Shown here: positions 1-8,809 of the stretch, piece after piece
How the letters are laid out: each line of letters begins with the position of its first letter
How positions within the stretch are numbered: position 1 is the stretch's first letter
DNA from: Litorimonas sp.
GTDB lineage: Bacteria > Pseudomonadota > Alphaproteobacteria > Caulobacterales > Maricaulaceae
NCBI GenBank assembly: GCA_029936425.1
Contig: JAPYSU010000006.1
Coordinates: 62,001-126,000, forward strand
Direction: 5' to 3'
DNA length: 64,000 nt
Made by a program: the position numbers and the translations under genes
The notes under the pieces: model-generated
Told to the model about the DNA's origin: nothing
The model's database searches: none
The model's input: only the letters and a program-made list of their open reading frames with translations

Positions 1-2805
1 GTAGTCAATCAGAACGAGGTTATCATTGACGGCAACGCCCCCGGCCGCGAACAACCCAAAGAGAGAGAACATTCCAAAAGGAACGCCAGTGATGATATTT
101 CCGAAAATCATACCGACCAGCGCGAAAGGCAGAGCGACCATAATCAGGAGCGGCTGCGCATAGGAGCGGAAGGCGATTGCCAACAGAATATACATCGAAA
201 AGAGAATAACTATTCCGGACGTCTTGAGCTCTCTCACGAGGTTGGCCTGAACTTCATCATCGCCAACATTAATCCGCGTGACGCGAGGATTTCGAAGCTC
301 CCATTGTGGGAAAAAGTTCTCGTTCATATCGGCTTTGATCTCAGCGACTTCCGTCTGCTCGCCGCGAACCCGACCGCCGGTATACGTCACCTGCTTTCGG
401 TCACGACGCTGAATGCGTCCGATCCCATCGGCAAAAGTCACATCAGCGACAGAGAAAAGCGGGACTTCCACGCCGTCCGCCGCGCGAATACGTAATGACT
501 TGAGGCTATCAATGCTTTCGCGCGCGGCTTCGGGGTAACGCACCATGACACGAACATCTTCGCCGTTTCGCGGAAGGCGCTGAACTTCGCGTCCAAAAAA
601 GGCTTCCCGAACCTGGCGGGTCACATCCTGTAGGGTGATGCCAAGTGTTTCAGCGCCCGGTTTCAGAGTAAACTGAATTTCGCGCGCCGAACTTTCCAGA
701 CCGTCCCAGGCTCTTGGGACTTGAGCATAGCTTTCTATTTGTTCTTTTATTTCTTTAATCGCCACTTCCAACGCGTCAGCATCTGCTGAGGCAACGCCGT
801 AATAAAGTCCGCCGCCGCCATTTCCGCCGCCTTCGGTTGTGCCGTAATTAACGCGGTAGGCGTCCGGAATGGGACCGACATATTGCTCAAGTTTATCGGC
901 GATCATCTTAGTCGAAACGCCGGGTCTTTCTGAATTCAATCCAAGATAGCCTTCAACGCGGTTGCCTTCAGCAATGGTGGCTGGGCGCGTAATCAAATCC
1001 CAATCAATTTCGAAATCACTCTGAGTGTTTTCGTTTAATTCGGCAATTCCGCTATCAAGCTGATCACGCACTTGATTAAGGCGTTTAAACGTTGTGCCTT
1101 CCGGGAAACGCGCAGAGAATTGGATCATATCGGCTTCGACTTCCGGCAAGAACGCCGCCGGCGCCACACCCGACATCAATAAAGCCATGGCCATGCCGAA
1201 TAATCCGATAAATGCAGAGACGGTGACATAACGCCAATGAATGAGCGTTGCGACGAGAGGACGGAAGATTTTTACCGCAAACGTATTGAGGCTGTCCGCC
1301 ACTTTTGTTTGGAATCTAAGAAGGCGGTTTTGGCTCGGTTCAACATGTTTCAGATGCCGCAAATGGGCCGGAAGAACAAAAAAGGCTTCGATAAGAGAAA
1401 ACGCCAGAACGGCAATAACGACCAGACTGATCTGCGCCGTAATGGCGCGAATAGGCCCGGTGAACAACATGAAGGGGACGAACATCAAAATGGTCGTAAT
1501 AACTGCAAAGAAAACCGGCTTGATGACCATATTGGCCCCGGCAATTGCTCCGCGTTGACCCGAAATACCATTTTCTACGTGGAAATGAACCGATTCCCCG
1601 ACCACAATCGCGTCATCCACCACAATCCCAATCACCAAGAGGAAAGCAAACAGGCTAATCATATTTAGAGTGATACCAAGAAACGGTGCAATCGCGATCG
1701 CGCCTGCAAAGGCCGCCGCAATGCCAACTGTCACCCACAGCGCCACTGCTGGCCGTAGGAATAACATCAGCACGATCAAAACAAGAATCATCCCTGAAAT
1801 CGCATTACTGCCAATCAGACTCATCCGGCTGTCAAACATGGTGGAGCCATCAAAATGAATCTCGAAGTTCAAATTCGGCGGAAGCTTGTCGGCAATATCT
1901 TTTTCAAACTGACGAATAGCTTCGCCGGACTCCGAAATGTCCATAGTATCCGGAGATGAAACCCGAAAAATTGATGTGGGCTGCCCCTTGAACCGAGCGT
2001 CAAATTTTTGGTCTTCAAACCCGTCAATAACATTGGCGATATCGCGGACGCGAACTGTGCCGCCCTGATTAGTCTGGCGTACAATAATATTTTCAAACTC
2101 TGTTTGGGTATTTGCCAGACTGCGCGCGCGAAGCTGTAAATTACCTCCAGTGGTCTCCACAGTCCCGGCGGAAAGATTTACGGATGACCCCGAAATAGAT
2201 TGAGCCACTTGTGAGAAAGTTAAGTTATAACGCAAGAGAGCGTCTTCCGAGACCTCGATCGTAACCTGTTCAGGAATTTTGGAGACTTGCTCTGTCAATT
2301 GTAGGCCCGGCAGTTTGGTCAATTCCTGCCGAAGATCCGTCGCCTCCCTCTGCAAGGTCAGGCGATCCACGTCCCCGTACAGAACGAGATACATGATATC
2401 GGCGCGAGCGTCCCACCTGAAAATTTGAGGTCTGAATGAATCTGGAGGAAGATTTTGCACCGCATCCACCCGGCCTTTGACCTGGTCGAGCATTTTTTCA
2501 TAATCAATATTGAGCTTGGTGCGTACATTAATGCTGCCGCTGCCTTCACTTGCCGTGCTTTCCATATAGTCGATTCCGTCCAAGCCATCGATCGCTTCTT
2601 CCAGACGGGTGACAAGTTGCTGCTCAACATCGCGCGGGCTAGCGCCAGGCCAGGACACACTGACGGTCATTCCATTGACCGTCGTTTGAGGAATAAATTC
2701 GCGTTCCAGCGAAAAATAACCGTAAGCGCCAGCGGCGAACATGACGACCATCATGAGGTTTGCCGCAACAGGGTTGCGAACAAACCAGGCGACTAAGTTT
2801 CTCAT
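1..2805 (-). CDS. RND efflux permease (AcrB/MexF-type), C-terminus cut by window edge
   Basis: Inner-membrane proton-driven pump of a tripartite efflux system. About 935 residues are readable without a stop from an ATG at 2805 to the window edge. Residues 1-40 hold the first membrane helix (RNPVAANLMMVV). The porter domain follows (FIPQTTVNGMTVSVSWPGAS). A cluster of helices near residues 330-470 carries the proton-relay motif GIVVDDAIVVGE with its paired aspartates near residue 395, and a second porter half follows. The visible end (AVNDNLVLIDY) lies in the second helix bundle, so roughly 100 residues are missing. The start overlaps the stop of the adaptor gene (ATGA), which implies translational coupling. 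Substrate cannot be told. The family call is secure. Confidence 0.93.
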   Translation of the reverse strand, partial: MRNLVAWFVRNPVAANLMMVVMFAAGAYGYFSLEREFIPQTTVNGMTVSVSWPGASPRDVEQQLVTRLEEAIDGLDGIDYMESTASEGSGSINVRTKLNIDYEKMLDQVKGRVDAVQNLPPDSFRPQIFRWDARADIMYLVLYGDVDRLTLQREATDLRQELTKLPGLQLTEQVSKIPEQVTIEVSEDALLRYNLTFSQVAQSISGSSVNLSAGTVETTGGNLQLRARSLANTQTEFENIIVRQTNQGGTVRVRDIANVIDGFEDQKFDARFKGQPTSIFRVSSPDTMDISESGEAIRQFEKDIADKLPPNLNFEIHFDGSTMFDSRMSLIGSNAISGMILVLIVLMLFLRPAVALWVTVGIAAAFAGAIAIAPFLGITLNMISLFAFLLVIGIVVDDAIVVGESVHFHVENGISGQRGAIAGANMVIKPVFFAVITTILMFVPFMLFTGPIRAITAQISLVVIAVLAFSLIEAFFVLPAHLRHLKHVEPSQNRLLRFQTKVADSLNTFAVKIFRPLVATLIHWRYVTVSAFIGLFGMAMALLMSGVAPAAFLPEVEADMIQFSARFPEGTTFKRLNQVRDQLDSGIAELNENTQSDFEIDWDLITRPATIAEGNRVEGYLGLNSERPGVSTKMIADKLEQYVGPIPDAYRVNYGTTEGGGNGGGGLYYGVASADADALEVAIKEIKEQIESYAQVPRAWDGLESSAREIQFTLKPGAETLGITLQDVTRQVREAFFGREVQRLPRNGEDVRVMVRYPEAARESIDSLKSLRIRAADGVEVPLFSVADVTFADGIGRIQRRDRKQVTYTGGRVRGEQTEVAEIKADMNENFFPQWELRNPRVTRINVGDDEVQANLVRELKTSGIVILFSMYILLAIAFRSYAQPLLIMVALPFALVGMIFGNIITGVPFGMFSLFGLFAAGGVAVNDNLVLIDY

Positions 2806-4178
2806 TCTGATCCTCCAGAACTCTCTGATGTCGAGGCCGACTTATCAGATTTCCCGCCTGCCGTCTTCTCACGCTCTTGTGTGTCGGAATCCTCTTCAGA
2901 GTCTTTGTCGGATTCGTCTTTTTTATTCATCCAATCCGGGCGGGGTGGATCCACGATAACGGTTTGAGGATCATTAATGTCCAATACTTTCAAAGGCGTC
3001 GCAATCCGAGAGCGCTCTAACGGAGACACCACAACCAATTCGCCGGGTTCAACTCCGGATGTAATAACGGCGCGCGTGGCATCGCTATCGGCCACCGTGG
3101 CATTACGCACTTCGGCATTGCCTTTGTCATCTACGACATAAACTTCGTTTTGCGGGCGCAAGCCATCGCGCGAGAGCACAATCACATTTTCAAGTTTTTT
3201 ACCTTCAATCATAGCGTCGACAAATAGACCCGGTGCAAGCGGAACGCCATTTTGTGAGGCTCCTTCCCCATAGGGATCAAAGACCTCTACAATTGCAAAA
3301 AGGGCGCGAGACTGAGTGTCATATGTCGAGTCCGTCCTCATGATATAGCCTGTCCATTCCTGACGCGTACCAGCAATATTTGTACTCAATATCACTTTCG
3401 GAGCTGTTTCTCGGCTTTCCGCATTATAGGCGATAGGCAAATCAACTTTGGACAGATCCGCATCGGTTAGGGGCAAGCGGACTTGCACAATATTAGTTGA
3501 GAAAATACGCCCTAGCGGTGATCCGGGAGACACGAATTGTCCTATATCAGATGACTTAGTTCGGACACGCCCGTCAAAGGGAGCGCGAACGTTTGTTCGA
3601 CTTAATTGCAATTCAGCCGATTCCAAATCCGCTTCTGCAGCCAGTAACGAAGCTTCCGCTTCTTGGCGCTGTGGGATTCGCAGGGCGAGAGCACTTGGTT
3701 CTCCTCGGCCCAAATCCTCGAAATCGCTTTTGGCAATTTCGCCCTCTGCAATTTCACGAGCTAATATTTGCTCGGCTTGGGCGATGGTGGCTTGAGCGCG
3801 AATTTTAGAAATCTTGAAGTTACTATCGTCAATACGAACAAGCGTTTCGCCCTTTTTGAAAAACCCGCCTTCAATAAAATTGGGGGAGACATACACTATT
3901 TTACCCCCAACTTCGGGGACTAAATCAATTTCCGTCAGAGGCTGCACTTCGCCCTGCGTCTGAACCCGCAGCGTAACATCTTGCTCATAGGCCCGCGCGC
4001 CCATTACGGCCAGACTATTAAAAGTACGTTCTTTTTCTTCAGGTTTCGAAGTTGCTTTGATCCAGATAACGGTCGCGACCGCAAGACCAACCAGCACCAA
4101 AAGAGAAAAGACAAAAGCCCGAAATTTTGGATATTTTTCGTTTTGCTCGGTCGCCCCGACAGTCTGTGGCTGTGTCAT
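2802..4178 (-). CDS. RND efflux periplasmic adaptor (HlyD/AcrA-type membrane fusion protein)
   Basis: Periplasmic adaptor of 458 residues that joins the downstream permease to the outer membrane channel. One N-terminal membrane helix (about 20-42, FRAFVFSLLVLVGLAVATVI) anchors it. Lipoyl-like halves flank a helical hairpin of about 110-190 residues (AQATIAQAEQILAREIAEGE). A beta-barrel domain follows, and the last 50 residues are a charged, Ser/Glu/Lys-rich tail that the family does not need. It sits 8 bases after the outer membrane factor and overlaps the permease start by 4 bases, so the three form one operon transcribed leftwards. Confidence 0.92.
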   Translation of the reverse strand: MTQPQTVGATEQNEKYPKFRAFVFSLLVLVGLAVATVIWIKATSKPEEKERTFNSLAVMGARAYEQDVTLRVQTQGEVQPLTEIDLVPEVGGKIVYVSPNFIEGGFFKKGETLVRIDDSNFKISKIRAQATIAQAEQILAREIAEGEIAKSDFEDLGRGEPSALALRIPQRQEAEASLLAAEADLESAELQLSRTNVRAPFDGRVRTKSSDIGQFVSPGSPLGRIFSTNIVQVRLPLTDADLSKVDLPIAYNAESRETAPKVILSTNIAGTRQEWTGYIMRTDSTYDTQSRALFAIVEVFDPYGEGASQNGVPLAPGLFVDAMIEGKKLENVIVLSRDGLRPQNEVYVVDDKGNAEVRNATVADSDATRAVITSGVEPGELVVVSPLERSRIATPLKVLDINDPQTVIVDPPRPDWMNKKDESDKDSEEDSDTQEREKTAGGKSDKSASTSESSGGSE

Positions 4179-4186
4179 TTTTTATC

Positions 4187-5644
4187 CTAATTCTCGTTTT
4201 GGGCTGTTTGGATGAAGGCGGCCTCTGACCCATAAAGACCACCGCCCATAGCCACATGCATACGAACGCGATTGTTTAACCGTTCGGTTCGCGCACTGAT
4301 TAATTGTCCTTCAGCCGACAAACGGCGTGATTGAGCATCTAATAACTGCAAAATCGTCGCCAACCCCTCAATATATCGCGATTCAAGCCTTTCTTCGGCT
4401 TTTTGCGCTTCTTCTACAGATATACGCAAGGCAGCTTCACGTTCGCCTAATCGCTGTTCAGCATCTATCGCGTTTTCAACTTCGCTGTAAGCTTGCAATA
4501 CAGTTTCGACATAAGTTTCAATCTGAGATCGGAGCTGCGCTTCCTGTCCATCAATTTGCGCTCTTAAACGTCCGCCTTGAAAAATTGGTGCAGTCAACTG
4601 GGCGGTCAGGCGAAACGCAATCTCCGCAAAATCAAACGTATCCGCCAGGTTCAACGCTTGCTCCGACGCGCCTCCGGAGAGACTTAAACTTGGATATAAC
4701 GCTTTTTTGGCCACATCGACATCCAGACCGGCCTGCGCGATACGGCGCTCTGCGGCCAGAATATCGGGACGACGATTTAAAAGATAGTTTGGGTCGGCAA
4801 GGCCCTGCAGTACAGGTAGGAGCGGGAGATTTTCAGGCACTGTTAATTGAGTATCAGGGTAGTCCCGCAATAATATTTTTAGATTTCTAATTTGCGCGTC
4901 CCGGTTTTGTAATCGCGTTGCTTGTAAAGCCTCTGCATTGGCCACAGCGGATCGCGCCAAGCGCACATCGGAAGAGCCAGTAATACCGCTTTCAAACCGT
5001 CTCAAAGTAAGCCGTTGCGCCCGCTTCTGAGTCTCGATCTCCCGATCGGACAAATCCACGAGCAGATTACTCTCGATAATATTAAACCAAAGCTGAGACA
5101 CTTGTCCTGCAATTGATACCCGTATCGCAGCCAAATCTGCAGAACTTGCGGCGGCGGCCGCTTCTGCTGATCCGACCTGATCTCTGATGCGGCCAAACAG
5201 GTCAGCTTCCCAGCTCGCATTCAGGCCCAACTCATAACTCGTCTGCCCCGCCAAAAATCCGGTGCCGCCTTCGCTCCGGGACACTGTGGAGCTAAGGCCG
5301 AGCGTCGGGAAAAGGTCAGCCCGACTTGTTCGCACCCGTGACAACACAACATCCAACTGAGCCAGATTACGTCCAATAGTCGGATTTTCTGCCAGGGCCT
5401 CGTCCACCAAGTCGACCAAAGACTGGTTTTGAAAACTGGCGACCCAATCCGCGTTTGGAAGGGCGTCTGGAGCAGGTTCAACCCAATCCGGCTGAACTGG
5501 CACTGCTGATTTTGCCTCAACGATTGTCGCGTCAGGCCCAAGGCCTTGCAGTGTCTGACAAGCAGACAAAGACAGCACAGCCGCGCTCAACATTAAAGTC
5601 CGGGACCAGACGCTCATATTTGAACTCACTCTAATTGACGACAT
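4187..5644 (-). CDS. RND outer membrane factor, NodT/OprM-type lipoprotein
   Basis: TolC-like outer membrane channel of the efflux operon, 485 residues from the chosen start. The open frame extends 7 codons further, but the ATG at 5644 has a strong GGGAGGAG ribosome site 6-7 bases upstream. The signal peptide ends in the lipobox LSLSAC, so the mature protein is a lipoprotein. Two OEP repeats are visible: the GLNASWEADLFGRI motif near residue 140 and TAQLTAPIFQGGRLRAQ near residue 345 are diagnostic. First gene of the operon; about 235 bases separate it from the divergent phoR, so both promoters lie there. Confidence 0.93.
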   Translation of the reverse strand: MSSIRVSSNMSVWSRTLMLSAAVLSLSACQTLQGLGPDATIVEAKSAVPVQPDWVEPAPDALPNADWVASFQNQSLVDLVDEALAENPTIGRNLAQLDVVLSRVRTSRADLFPTLGLSSTVSRSEGGTGFLAGQTSYELGLNASWEADLFGRIRDQVGSAEAAAAASSADLAAIRVSIAGQVSQLWFNIIESNLLVDLSDREIETQKRAQRLTLRRFESGITGSSDVRLARSAVANAEALQATRLQNRDAQIRNLKILLRDYPDTQLTVPENLPLLPVLQGLADPNYLLNRRPDILAAERRIAQAGLDVDVAKKALYPSLSLSGGASEQALNLADTFDFAEIAFRLTAQLTAPIFQGGRLRAQIDGQEAQLRSQIETYVETVLQAYSEVENAIDAEQRLGEREAALRISVEEAQKAEERLESRYIEGLATILQLLDAQSRRLSAEGQLISARTERLNNRVRMHVAMGGGLYGSEAAFIQTAQNEN

Positions 5645-5880
5645 AATAACTCCTCCCGCCGTCATTGGCGAATAGCATGTCGAAAGTCAATGAAATTTTA
5701 TCGAAAAACAATAATTATATGCGGTTAATTGTCATTTATTGCGCTTTAGCGGGCAAAAATAAATTCCGCAATCAGCAAGGCTTTGATTTTAGACTACAAA
5801 TTCGTCACAATTGATGCAAAGAGCAGAAACTGATTAAAGGTGGCTGGCTTGACCAGGATCGATTTACGGACTCTTATTGG

Positions 5881-7245
5881 ATGACGTCATACCCAGAATA
5901 CGGCCTTCTCGCCTGTCTTGGCATTATAATGCTTTTGATTTTGGGCGCTTTAATCAATGCCCCGGCTTCAACAACTTTCATATTAATTCTTGTCTTTACT
6001 GGCCTGGCTTACGGCCTGTACCGATTAAGCAAAATGCGTGTTGAGCGCGCCGAAAGTATTTATGGACAGGCCCGCCGGGCTCAACGCCATATTGACAGCT
6101 GGGTGACAGTTATAGATGCGCTACCTGTCGCCTGCGCCCTGATCGACAGCGATCGGCGGGTTGTTCACGCAAATGAACGGGCGCAGGATCTGGCCACCAT
6201 AGACAAGTTCGGATTGCCTCTCACCAGCTATCTCAGAGGCACCGCCATCTCGCAAGCCCTCACAAAAGCACAGGCAGGTTATTCAACCGACGCTATCGAG
6301 ATTCACAAGCTGACGCCGAATGAGCGCTATCTTCGGGTTAAATTGACGAAAGCCAGCCTCATCCGCCCTAGTAACGGCCAGACTTTCCTTATGGCTGTTT
6401 TTTACGATGTAACCGAAGATCGTCTCAGCCAGATCCAAAAAGCGGATTTTCTGGCCAATGCCTCTCATGAACTCAAAACACCTATTGCCTCTCTCATGGG
6501 CTATATTGAAACGCTTAGGCATCACGCAAAAGACGATCCGGCCGCGCAAGAAAAATTCCTGGGCATTATGCAATCACAGGCCGAACGTATGATCCGTCTC
6601 ATTGATGATTTGCTTTCGCTACGTAAAATCGAGCAGACGGAGCATATAGCTCCGGAAGAGACAGCTGATCTCAACCAGTCTATCAAAGCGGCCATGGAAG
6701 CGGTCAAACCTCTCGCGGATAAACGCGGCGTAACTCTGACTTTCAAAAGCTCTGGCCCGGCGCGCACAAGGGCAAATTCCGATGAATCCGTACAGCTTTT
6801 TCTGAATTTGATTGATAATGCCGTTAAATTCACCCCTGCCGGGAAATCAGTTAAAATCAAACTTCAATCCGTCCCCGATTGGTCTTCTGCTCTGGCCTTT
6901 CGAGATAGCAAACTGGCCGCTTCCCGGCCCAGCCGCCGCATCGCAGAAATGACCAGACCCATCCAGTCCAAAGGGGCTTGGCAAGTTCAGATCAGAGATC
7001 GGGGTCCCGGTTTTTCCCGGGAGCATTTGCCTAGAATAGGGGAACGTTTTTACCGCATTGCGGGGGACTTGTCCTCCAAGGAAAAGGGAACAGGCTTGGG
7101 CCTGGCCATTGTCAAACATATCGTCATCCGGCACCGTGCGGGATTATATATACGCAGCGCGCTCGGAAAGGGGACAGAGTTCACCGTCGTCTTTCCGCAT
7201 ATAGACGTCTCCGCAGAGAAAAAAGCCACAGCAGAAAACGCTTAA
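5881..7245 (+). CDS. phoR: phosphate regulon sensor histidine kinase PhoR
   Basis: Membrane sensor kinase of the phosphate-starvation two-component system, 454 residues. Two hydrophobic helices (about 7-27 and 31-48) are followed by a PAS domain (about 75-185), the HisKA box ASHELKTP with phospho-acceptor His196, and a HATPase domain with N box FLNLIDNAVKFTP (about 307), G1 box DRGPGF (about 373) and G2 box GTGLGLAIVKH (about 403). It is followed on the same strand by phoU and phoB, which fixes the partner as PhoB. The periplasmic loop between the two helices is almost absent, as in other PhoR proteins that sense through PstSCAB/PhoU rather than a ligand. No strong ribosome site is seen before the ATG. 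Confidence 0.92.
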   Translation: MTSYPEYGLLACLGIIMLLILGALINAPASTTFILILVFTGLAYGLYRLSKMRVERAESIYGQARRAQRHIDSWVTVIDALPVACALIDSDRRVVHANERAQDLATIDKFGLPLTSYLRGTAISQALTKAQAGYSTDAIEIHKLTPNERYLRVKLTKASLIRPSNGQTFLMAVFYDVTEDRLSQIQKADFLANASHELKTPIASLMGYIETLRHHAKDDPAAQEKFLGIMQSQAERMIRLIDDLLSLRKIEQTEHIAPEETADLNQSIKAAMEAVKPLADKRGVTLTFKSSGPARTRANSDESVQLFLNLIDNAVKFTPAGKSVKIKLQSVPDWSSALAFRDSKLAASRPSRRIAEMTRPIQSKGAWQVQIRDRGPGFSREHLPRIGERFYRIAGDLSSKEKGTGLGLAIVKHIVIRHRAGLYIRSALGKGTEFTVVFPHIDVSAEKKATAENA

Positions 7246-7262
7246 AAGCCGGGAAACCGGCT

Positions 7263-7302
7263 TTGTCACAGACATGTCGCCACGGCGTCATAAATCTGCT
7301 AC
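7263..7302 (+). promoter_or_regulatory. PHO box (PhoB operator) upstream of phoU
   Basis: Four 7-base units recur every 11 bases: TTGTCAC (7263), ATGTCGC (7274), GCGTCAT (7285) and CTGCTAC (7296). The second pair, with AAAT between its units, matches 14 of 18 bases of the CTGTCAT-AAAT-CTGTCAC consensus as I know it. The site lies just after the phoR stop and 36 bases before the phoU ATG. This suggests a PhoB-controlled promoter for phoU-phoB. Binding itself is inference. Confidence 0.65.
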
Positions 7303-7338
7303 AAAAGCGACATAGAGCGAACTCGCAGGAGAAATGAA

Positions 7339-8043
7339 ATGTCAGCTTTAGCCGACCACATCGTTAGCGGATATGATGCGGATCTTAATGCGCTGAATGC
7401 GCAAATTTCCGAAATGGGCAGCCTGACTGAGACTATGCTCTCAGATGTCATTCGCTCACTCAATAAGCGTGACAATGAGCTGGCCGAGGCCGTCATCAAG
7501 CAAGACAGCAAAGTCAATCGACTTCAACGAGAAGTCGACGAAAATTCCATGCGGATTATGGCTTTGCGCCACCCCATGGCCTCCGACCTTCGGCGCGTCA
7601 TCGGCGCTGTTCGTGTGGCCAATGATCTGGAACGCGTGGGTGATTTATCCGAAGGCGTTGCCAAACGCACCTTATCCCTGAACGAAGTTGACCGCATCAG
7701 CCATGCCAAAGGCGTGGCGCGTATGGGCAAAATGGTCAAAGCTCAACTTTCTCAGGCCCTCGACGCGCTACTCCGTGAAGACGCCGACCTGGCCGTACAG
7801 GTTTGGCTGGCCGATGAAGATATCGACGAAATGTATAATTCCATCTTTCGGGAATTGCTGACATATATGATGGGCGACCCGCGCACGATTTCCGCTTGCG
7901 CCTCGCTCTTATTTGTCGCGAAAAATCTCGAGCGGATCGGCGATCACGCCATAAACATCTGTGAAGCCATTTATTTTACCGTGAACGGCTCTCAACTGAT
8001 TTCAGACTCACGTGTTATTAAAGCCAGAAAGGGGGGAAAGTAA
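7339..8043 (+). CDS. phoU: phosphate signalling protein PhoU
   Basis: Cytoplasmic negative regulator that links the Pst transporter to PhoR, 234 residues, a normal family length. Two tandem three-helix PhoU repeats each carry the metal-binding signature: NDLERVGDLSEG in the first (about residues 95-106) and KNLERIGDHAINICEA in the second (about 195-210). RBS AGGAG lies 8 bases before the ATG. It sits 93 bases after phoR behind a PHO box and 18 bases before phoB. The pstSCAB genes that usually lie upstream of phoU in alphaproteobacteria are not here. Confidence 0.95.
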   Translation: MSALADHIVSGYDADLNALNAQISEMGSLTETMLSDVIRSLNKRDNELAEAVIKQDSKVNRLQREVDENSMRIMALRHPMASDLRRVIGAVRVANDLERVGDLSEGVAKRTLSLNEVDRISHAKGVARMGKMVKAQLSQALDALLREDADLAVQVWLADEDIDEMYNSIFRELLTYMMGDPRTISACASLLFVAKNLERIGDHAINICEAIYFTVNGSQLISDSRVIKARKGGK

Positions 8044-8061
8044 TTTCCCTGACCCATCTTT

Positions 8062-8754
8062 ATGAAACCTTTTGTCCTGATTGTCGAAGACGAAGATGCT
8101 CTCTCAACGCTTCTCGAATATAACTTTTCCAAAGAAGGATATGAGACGGCGATTGCCGAGGACGGCGAGGAAGCTCTCTTAATAGCAGAAGAACGCTCTC
8201 CGGATTTAATTTTGCTGGACTGGATGCTTCCAAAACTCTCCGGCGTTGAGGTTTGCCGTCGCCTTCGTCGCCGCAAGGAAACTGTAAGTACACCCATTAT
8301 TATGCTGACCGCACGGGGAGATGAAACCGATAAAGTCACGGGCCTGGATTACGGGGCAGATGATTATCTAGTGAAACCCTTCTCTATGCCGGAGCTTTTT
8401 GCCCGCACGCGCTCTTTGCTGCGACGCGCGAAGCCTTCCTTATTGCAGGATATTATTACCCAAGGCGACATCGAAGTGGATATGCAGGCCTTTCGCGTTA
8501 AACGCGGAGACAATACAATACATTTGGGGCCGACAGAATTTCGGCTTTTGGAACATTTCATTAAAAATCCCGGGCGTGTTTTCTCACGTGAGCAACTTCT
8601 TGATGCCGTTTGGGGCCGCGATGTTTACGTCGAAGCCCGCACCGTGGATGTCCATATCGGCCGCTTGAGAAAAGCCCTCGGCGCGCCAAAAAAACCCGAC
8701 CCAATCCGTACCGTTCGATCCGCCGGATATGCGTTCGAGCCAAAACTGGCTTAA
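8062..8754 (+). CDS. phoB: phosphate regulon response regulator PhoB
   Basis: OmpR/PhoB-family response regulator of 230 residues. Receiver domain 1-120 with acidic residues E9/D10, phospho-acceptor Asp53 (LLDWMLP), Thr83 and Lys105 (YLVKPF). The C-terminal winged helix (about 130-228) shows LGPTEFRLLEHF, the recognition-helix region EARTVDVHIGRLRKAL and the wing TVRSAGYAF. It binds PHO boxes and activates phosphate-starvation genes. It is preceded by phoU (18 bases) and ends at a strong bidirectional terminator. Confidence 0.96.
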   Translation: MKPFVLIVEDEDALSTLLEYNFSKEGYETAIAEDGEEALLIAEERSPDLILLDWMLPKLSGVEVCRRLRRRKETVSTPIIMLTARGDETDKVTGLDYGADDYLVKPFSMPELFARTRSLLRRAKPSLLQDIITQGDIEVDMQAFRVKRGDNTIHLGPTEFRLLEHFIKNPGRVFSREQLLDAVWGRDVYVEARTVDVHIGRLRKALGAPKKPDPIRTVRSAGYAFEPKLA

Positions 8755-8761
8755 AATCAAT

Positions 8762-8789
8762 AAAAAGGCTGCCTCACTGCAGCCTTTTT
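8762..8789. terminator. Bidirectional intrinsic terminator between phoB and the aminotransferase gene
   Basis: A perfect 11-bp stem (AAAAAGGCTGC / GCAGCCTTTTT) with a 6-base loop. The T run is present in both directions, as expected between convergent genes ending at 8754 and 8810. Confidence 0.9.
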
Positions 8790-8809
8790 GCAAACTATAT
8801 CTTCCGGCT

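Noticed and set aside
1237..1668. 143-codon plus-strand ORF and its overlapping partner at 1241-1558
   Set aside because: They lie antisense to the continuous RND permease frame, whose motifs are intact; no ribosome site and unnatural composition.
4327..4890. 187-codon plus-strand ORF
   Set aside because: Antisense shadow of the outer membrane factor gene.
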